DNA from: JAJFUE01 sp041687335
GTDB taxonomy: Bacteria; Sumerlaeota; Sumerlaeia; MVZB01
Direction of reading: 5' to 3'
NCBI GenBank assembly: GCA_041687335.1
Contig: JAWLCE010000007.1
Location: 60,978 to 124,977 of the forward strand
DNA: 64,000 nucleotides
Shown: one piece after another, positions 60,981-64,000 of the stretch
Layout: every line of letters begins with the position of its first letter
Position numbering within the stretch: position 1 is the first letter of the stretch
Notes under the pieces: generated by a model
Database searches by the model: none
Told to the model about the DNA's origin: nothing
The model's input: the letters and a program-made list of their open reading frames with translations, nothing else
Program-made: the position numbers and the translations under genes

Positions 60981-61538
60981 TCGCCTGGTCGCGAGGTTGA
61001 GCCGGTGGCCGCAATCCAAGTTCGCCCACCTTCGCCCGGCTGTCAAGTCGCCGTTAAGCTCGCGCAACGGAGGTGCCTCCGCTCCTTGCCCTGCAGGGGC
61101 AACCCAGTTCAAAAGCCCGGGGTGGAGCGAAGCGCAACCCCGGGTATGCTGACAAAGCAAGGCTAGCCCTGAAAGGGCGGCCCAGTGCGGCGGGTCACGA
61201 CGCCAACAACCACGAGTGCGACAAGCTCGACGACTACGAAATCCCTTGTATTCAGATCATTACGGTTTTAACATGCCCGAACAATTTAGGCTGGAGCGGA
61301 TTGGGATGGGCGCTGGGCTGACTTCCAATAAGATGAGACCCAAAACGGCTGGGCGCATCTTGACCTTGAGGATCACCTCCGCGGTCGCACCGCTAGTCCA
61401 ACCCCCGCAGGGGCGACAGCAAGTAGCGGGGGGTGACCAAAGGGAACCCCCGATTCGGACGGCGTTAATATGGCAACCCCGCAAGGGGCGATGGATTGGT
61501 GGCGGAGTCAATTTGCATGCAGGAGGGAGGTTGTTCTA
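60981..61538. repeat. Repeat-rich intergenic region before the AT-rich island
   Basis: About 560 bases. GCCCTGCAGGGGCAACCCAG, then AGCCCGGGGTGGAGCGAAGC and ACCCCGGGTATG, lie at 61092-61145; AGCCCTGAAAGGGCGGCCCA near 61166; CCCCCGCAGGGGCGACAGCA, AGTAGCGGGGGGTGACCAAA near 61401; and AACCCCGCAAGGGGCGATGG at about 61474. These belong to the same family as those at 17.3 kb. From about 61360 they approach the first module of the island. Confidence 0.8.
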
Positions 61539-61570
61539 ATGAACGGAAAAGTGTGCTTTAGACAGCCACA
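61519..61570 (+). repeat. Module-start direct repeat, copy 1
   Basis: GCAGGAGGGAGGTTGTTCTA, ATGAACGGAAAAGTGTGCTT, TAGACAG... It matches 62510-62563 at about 85% over 50 bases. It covers an SD and the start of a short leader ORF. Confidence 0.85.
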
Positions 61571-61661
61571 CGTAAAAGGCGAAGAATCGATAGGCCCAGC
61601 TACATGGCTATATAGATCATCCGATCGCAGATTCATTGCGGTAGGAGTTTCAGCAAAATGA
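61539..61661 (+). CDS. Short leader ORF of 40 residues coupled to the lipoprotein gene
   Basis: MNGKVCFRQPHVKGEESIGP, then ATWLYRSSDRRFIAVGVSAK. AGGAGGGAGG lies just before the ATG, so translation is likely. Its TGA overlaps the ATG of the next gene by four bases (ATGA, 61658-61661). The first eight residues recur in the leader at 62530. Function is unknown; a coupling or regulatory role fits the layout better than an enzyme role. Confidence 0.5.
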   Translation: MNGKVCFRQPHVKGEESIGPATWLYRSSDRRFIAVGVSAK

Positions 61662-62374
61662 CACTTATTACTGTAAGCGCTATACTGTTAATGTTAGGTG
61701 CGGTTGCATGCACAGGTAAAGTTGATGAGCGTGAAAAACAAAGGCCTGAATTTGTTAATGTCAAAAACGAGAAATTGCCAGGAGCAACAATCGAAGAGAA
61801 AAAAGGTGTTTCAGCACATTCGGAGGATAAAGCAGGAGGAGGTTTCCAGCATGTTAATATTTCAGTTAGATATGCTGGTCCAAGCCTAAGGCTAAATAAT
61901 GCATTTCGAAATATAGGACCTGGTCAAAAATATCGCCTAATGTTCAATCTCCCAGACGGTATATATGCCAGCATCTCTCTTCGTTGTACTGACTTTCTTG
62001 TTCAAGAAGGGCATATAAAGCTGAAGACCCCATCGCACATAGTTAAATTCTATCCAGGCGGGCGCATTGGAACTGCGGGCAACCAGAATCAAAACCAAAA
62101 TGAGGAGTATATGAAGCTTGATGGCGGGTGGAGATTCGGTATTCTCAAAAATAATGACTTTGAAATGATGCGCCTGGGTTTCAATGGGATAATTCCTGAA
62201 AATCCATCATTCAGGGAATCGCTTGGTAAGTACACATCTAATAGGTTCAGGTTAGACTATGCGCACTTCGATGAGTTTCCTATTACAGATGGAATAGCTA
62301 TTGTTGAGTTGGAAACGAGTGAAGACTTTTCGGGAAAATTATCGGGGTGGGTCTATTCCTGGGTAAAAGAGTGA
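61658..62374 (+). CDS. AT-rich lipoprotein of unknown function
   Basis: 238 residues, with codon use much richer in A and T than its neighbours. MTLITVSAILLMLGAVACTG has a lipobox AVAC, so it is probably lipidated and periplasmic or on the outer membrane. The mature part is basic in its first 40 residues and then beta-rich (ISVRYAGPSLRLNNAFRNIG, LMFNLPDGIYASISLRC), with an N/Q run at NQNQNQNEEY. No family is recognised. It starts within the stop codon of the short leader ORF. Base composition suggests transfer from another genome. Confidence 0.65.
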   Translation: MTLITVSAILLMLGAVACTGKVDEREKQRPEFVNVKNEKLPGATIEEKKGVSAHSEDKAGGGFQHVNISVRYAGPSLRLNNAFRNIGPGQKYRLMFNLPDGIYASISLRCTDFLVQEGHIKLKTPSHIVKFYPGGRIGTAGNQNQNQNEEYMKLDGGWRFGILKNNDFEMMRLGFNGIIPENPSFRESLGKYTSNRFRLDYAHFDEFPITDGIAIVELETSEDFSGKLSGWVYSWVKE

Positions 62375-62376
62375 TT

Positions 62377-62499
62377 ATGCGTTCATCAATAAGTAGCGGC
62401 CCCGCAAACTTCCGCAGGGGCAAGATCATGTTCCGCATTGATCCCGAACAGAATCGCGTATCGGTATTCTACCAGGTATCGGATGATAAGCACAAGTGA
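62377..62499 (+). CDS. Short ORF, possible remnant of a larger gene
   Basis: 40 residues (MRSSISSGPANFRRGKIMFR, then IDPEQNRVSVFYQVSDDKHK). Its GC content is higher than that of the flanking genes, and the middle overlaps a CCCCGC...GCAGGGGC repeat. No SD is present, so it may be a fragment of a gene lost from the chromosome and not itself translated. Confidence 0.35.
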   Translation: MRSSISSGPANFRRGKIMFRIDPEQNRVSVFYQVSDDKHK

Positions 62500-62509
62500 T
62501 GCTGACGCA

Positions 62510-62563
62510 GCAGGAGAGAGGTTGTTCAGATGAACGAAACAGTGTGTTTTCAGACAATCCAAC
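62510..62563 (+). repeat. Module-start direct repeat, copy 2
   Basis: GCAGGAGAGAGGTTGTTCAG, ATGAACGAAACAGTGTGTTT, TCAGACAATCCAACG, matching 61519-61570. It marks the second leader ORF. Confidence 0.85.
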
Positions 62564-62577
62564 GCTTCGGTCTATGA
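62530..62577 (+). CDS. Short leader ORF of 15 residues coupled to the membrane protein gene
   Basis: MNETVCFQTIQRFGL. GGAGAGAGG lies upstream. Its TGA (62575-62577) overlaps the ATG at 62574 as ATGA. It shares MN-VCF with the first leader. Its shorter length and different ending suggest that only the start is conserved. Confidence 0.45.
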   Translation: MNETVCFQTIQRFGL

Positions 62578-63140
62578 TGATGCGTCGGCGACCAATTCTT
62601 AAACGCTATGTAGATCCGGTAGGGTCTCTCCTATTCATGATGATGACAACTTACCATTTTCAATCCTTATTTCAATTAATGTATCCGCCATATTTGGCCA
62701 CATTCCTTCTTGCCTTTGTCGTCCTCTGGGTGGCAACAATGAAGCATACTTGGCAATGCAGGCTTGTGGGCTCGAGCGCGGCCGCCTTCTTGCTGTCCAT
62801 GCCTCTTTGTTTAAATTATCACCCATTTATGATTTATTCTATTGGTCTAATGACGCTGCTTGTCTCATCGGTGTTGGATTTTATATGCAATAAAAAACGC
62901 AGTTATATGCTTGTGTTTTGCGCCCTGAGAGCAATATTGCTGATTGCGCTGCTGATGTTTTTGGTGAATTTGACGAAATCGCAAGAAAATTTAGCCTTGG
63001 GCATCAGAATCTCTTCCGGGCATCATATTACTAAGGCATGGTCTGCTGTTACTTTCAGCGCTATTGGGACATTTTTTTTATTATATGACACGATTAGGTG
63101 GGGCATTTTAAGATTCGTAAAGGAGCGCGTTGCCTCATGA
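62574..63140 (+). CDS. AT-rich polytopic membrane protein of unknown function
   Basis: 188 residues. The start MMMRRRPILKRYVDPVGSLL is basic. About four to five hydrophobic spans follow (YLATFLLAFVVLWVATMKHT, LVGSSAAAFLLSMPLCLNYH, IYSIGLMTLLVSSVLDFICN, YMLVFCALRAILLIALLMFL, TFSAIGTFFLLYDTIRWGIL). No family is recognised. An earlier in-frame ATG at 62496 would cross the leader, so 62574 is preferred. Low GC marks it as foreign to this genome. Confidence 0.6.
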   Translation: MMMRRRPILKRYVDPVGSLLFMMMTTYHFQSLFQLMYPPYLATFLLAFVVLWVATMKHTWQCRLVGSSAAAFLLSMPLCLNYHPFMIYSIGLMTLLVSSVLDFICNKKRSYMLVFCALRAILLIALLMFLVNLTKSQENLALGIRISSGHHITKAWSAVTFSAIGTFFLLYDTIRWGILRFVKERVAS

Positions 63141-63152
63141 AAACAAATACGC

Positions 63153-63242
63153 ATGGAGCGCACCGTGACCAGCCTGCATGAAACCGTCGAGGCGCTGGGC
63201 GGGGACTTGAGCACGACGACAACGGGGAAACCTGACTATTGA
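63153..63242 (+). pseudogene. 29-residue fragment with an XRE antitoxin-like ending
   Basis: MERTVTSLHETVEALGGDLS, then TTTTGKPDY. The part LHETVEALGGDLS resembles the C-terminal YVEALGGELE tail of XRE-type antitoxins. It is likely a remnant; no helix-turn-helix precedes it. Assignment is weak. Confidence 0.25.
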
Positions 63243-63255
63243 GGGGCAATTGAAG

Positions 63256-63681
63256 ATGAAAACATGGGCAATCATAGTCGCCGTCCTATTCTGCACCTGC
63301 GGGTGCGTTCAGGTTACAAATCACACAATTGAGGCCAACGATATAGCTGAAGGTTATACTATGATTCAACTGGTGGGAGAAATTGACATAGATGACTTGG
63401 CGCATATGCTCAGGCAACTCAGAATTTCAGGCATAGAAAACGGCGGCGTGTTGATAGGTGATTTTATTATTAAAAGTGTTGTGCGGATAAACGAACATGA
63501 GTGGGTTGTCTTCTTTGATTCGGGTCGCGGGGTTGACGTCAGGTGGGACAAAATGGAGCTTAGCTTCCATCCTTTTATTAGAACCCATATATCTTATTAT
63601 ATTCCGGACGGAAATAAAGCAGCTATGGTTGCTCGGTATGTCTGGTATGCATATAAAGGAGATAATGTCAGTATATTATAA
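63256..63681 (+). CDS. AT-rich small lipoprotein of unknown function
   Basis: 141 residues. MKTWAIIVAVLFCTCGCVQV suggests a signal with several cysteines near a lipobox (LFCTC or TCGC). The mature part (IQLVGEIDIDDLAHMLRQLR, FIIKSVVRINEHEWVVFFDS) looks like a small alpha/beta domain. No family is recognised. GAGGGG at a 9-base spacing supports the ATG; a TTG six bases upstream is in frame. It closes the AT-rich island. Confidence 0.55.
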   Translation: MKTWAIIVAVLFCTCGCVQVTNHTIEANDIAEGYTMIQLVGEIDIDDLAHMLRQLRISGIENGGVLIGDFIIKSVVRINEHEWVVFFDSGRGVDVRWDKMELSFHPFIRTHISYYIPDGNKAAMVARYVWYAYKGDNVSIL

Positions 63682-63715
63682 AGTTATAGTGATCCCTTAA
63701 CAAAAGGCACCCTTT

Positions 63716-63838
63716 TGAAAAAGCAGAATGAGGAATGTGGAATGGGAGTGCGGAATTTGGATTGTGGAATGGGGAATGCGGAATGGTTTGGGGCCAGAAA
63801 TAGGCGGGTCAGGGGTCAGGGGTCAGGGGTCGGGGTGG
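63716..63838 (+). repeat. GGAATG and GGGGTCA simple repeats at the island edge
   Basis: From 63728 AATGAGGAATGTGGAATGGG and further GGAATG/GGAATT units run to 63786, and GGGTCA units (GGTCAGGGGTCAGGGGTCAG) run from 63808 to 63825. They lie over the 3' end of the partial gene on the minus strand. Confidence 0.8.
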
Positions 63839-64000
63839 GGGTCGACGTCATAGGGGTAGGGGTAGAGATCGGGAAAGCGCCGCTCGCAGTCAAATCTGAA
63901 GTCGTCCTTGGCGCGAGGGGGGAGGGCGGGGGCGCAGAGCTCCTGGCAACCGCTGGGCAGGGGCGGGAGTTCGCCCATGCGGGTGAGCCGGTGATGCTCC
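63823..64000 (-). CDS. Partial unknown gene entering from the right
   Basis: Fifty-eight codons and a stop on the minus strand: EHHRLTRMGELPPLPSGCQE, LCAPALPPRAKDDFRFDCER and RFPDLYPYPYDVDPHPDP. The high GC and few rare codons fit a coding tail. Its stop codon and last residues come from the GGGGTCA repeat. Product not recognised. The 5' end is outside the window. Confidence 0.45.
   Translation of the reverse strand, partial: EHHRLTRMGELPPLPSGCQELCAPALPPRAKDDFRFDCERRFPDLYPYPYDVDPHPDP

Noticed and set aside
61519..63140. Integron with attC sites
   Set aside because: No integrase gene in the window, and the repeats lack the R'-R'' boxes of attC; the term cassette is used only for layout.

Overview
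The window is high-GC bacterial chromosomal DNA, by eye around 60-65% GC, except for an AT-rich island at about 61.5-63.7 kb. I infer an uncultured or little-studied Gram-negative lineage of the PVC/FCB borderland, for example Sumerlaeota or Hydrogenedentota. The grounds are two orphan pseudopilins beginning MRKGFTLIELLIVVAIIAI with a YDPTNGT tail, several Gfo/Idh/MocA oxidoreductases including one with a signal peptide, a very long ECF sigma factor carrying carboxypeptidase-regulatory-like domains, VIT-VWA and DUF2961/GH172 proteins, and dispersed palindromic repeats. No phage, insertion sequence or CRISPR array was recognised, and no rRNA.

Layout. 1-18.6 kb: housekeeping and stress genes: mnmG (runs off the left edge), a polytopic membrane protein, recD2, a methionine-rich cupredoxin, a frameshifted pentapeptide-repeat gene, a polysaccharide deacetylase, an XRE-type regulator, thpR-ogt, hsp20-lon-Csp (a possible proteostasis and copper operon), a GGQ release-factor-like protein, a VIT-VWA protein, then a repeat-rich gap. 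17.7-22.6 kb: secA translationally coupled to a metallophosphoesterase, and a pseudopilin. 22.6-34.3 kb: cstA, then a leftward catabolic locus with a beta-propeller secreted protein, a small membrane protein, an SSS symporter, two Gfo/Idh/MocA proteins, a GH88 unsaturated glucuronyl hydrolase, a TIM-barrel isomerase and an SDR. Several of its junctions are TGATG, ATGA or gaps of a few bases. It looks like uptake and breakdown of a uronate-containing polysaccharide. 34.5-36.5 kb: tRNA-Arg(TCT), TPM-domain genes and a small DUF4177-like protein. 36.8-45.7 kb: an SSS symporter, an ECF sigma/anti-sigma pair, a pseudopilin with an excellent sigma-70-type promoter, and a 1337-residue protein fusing an ECF sigma factor to a membrane segment and about ten carboxypeptidase-regulatory-like domains. 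45.8-50.3 kb: GNAT, GH172 lipoprotein, Gfo/Idh/MocA, and a carboxypeptidase-regulatory-like protein. 50.5-61 kb: glnA with a textbook terminator, recQ, a large secreted protein, DUF4870, a TPP riboswitch with thiC, a small membrane protein and a GT2. 61-64 kb: repeats, then an AT-rich accessory island with duplicated modules in which a short leader ORF overlaps a lipoprotein or membrane-protein gene by ATGA.

Most notable are the ECF-sigma fusion and a T8-ATCGG motif lying about 90 bases before both sigma-factor starts; the cupredoxin with 16 heptad QRGMGM(G/E/D) repeats; a cloverleaf-like repeat family (GGTAGGTCGGCTC...GAGCCGAC...CGACCTACC); and the leader-coupled modules of the AT-rich island. 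Starts were chosen from Shine-Dalgarno (SD) spacing and overlaps with neighbours, and were often moved downstream of the longest possible ORF. All functions are read from sequence motifs only; no database search was run.
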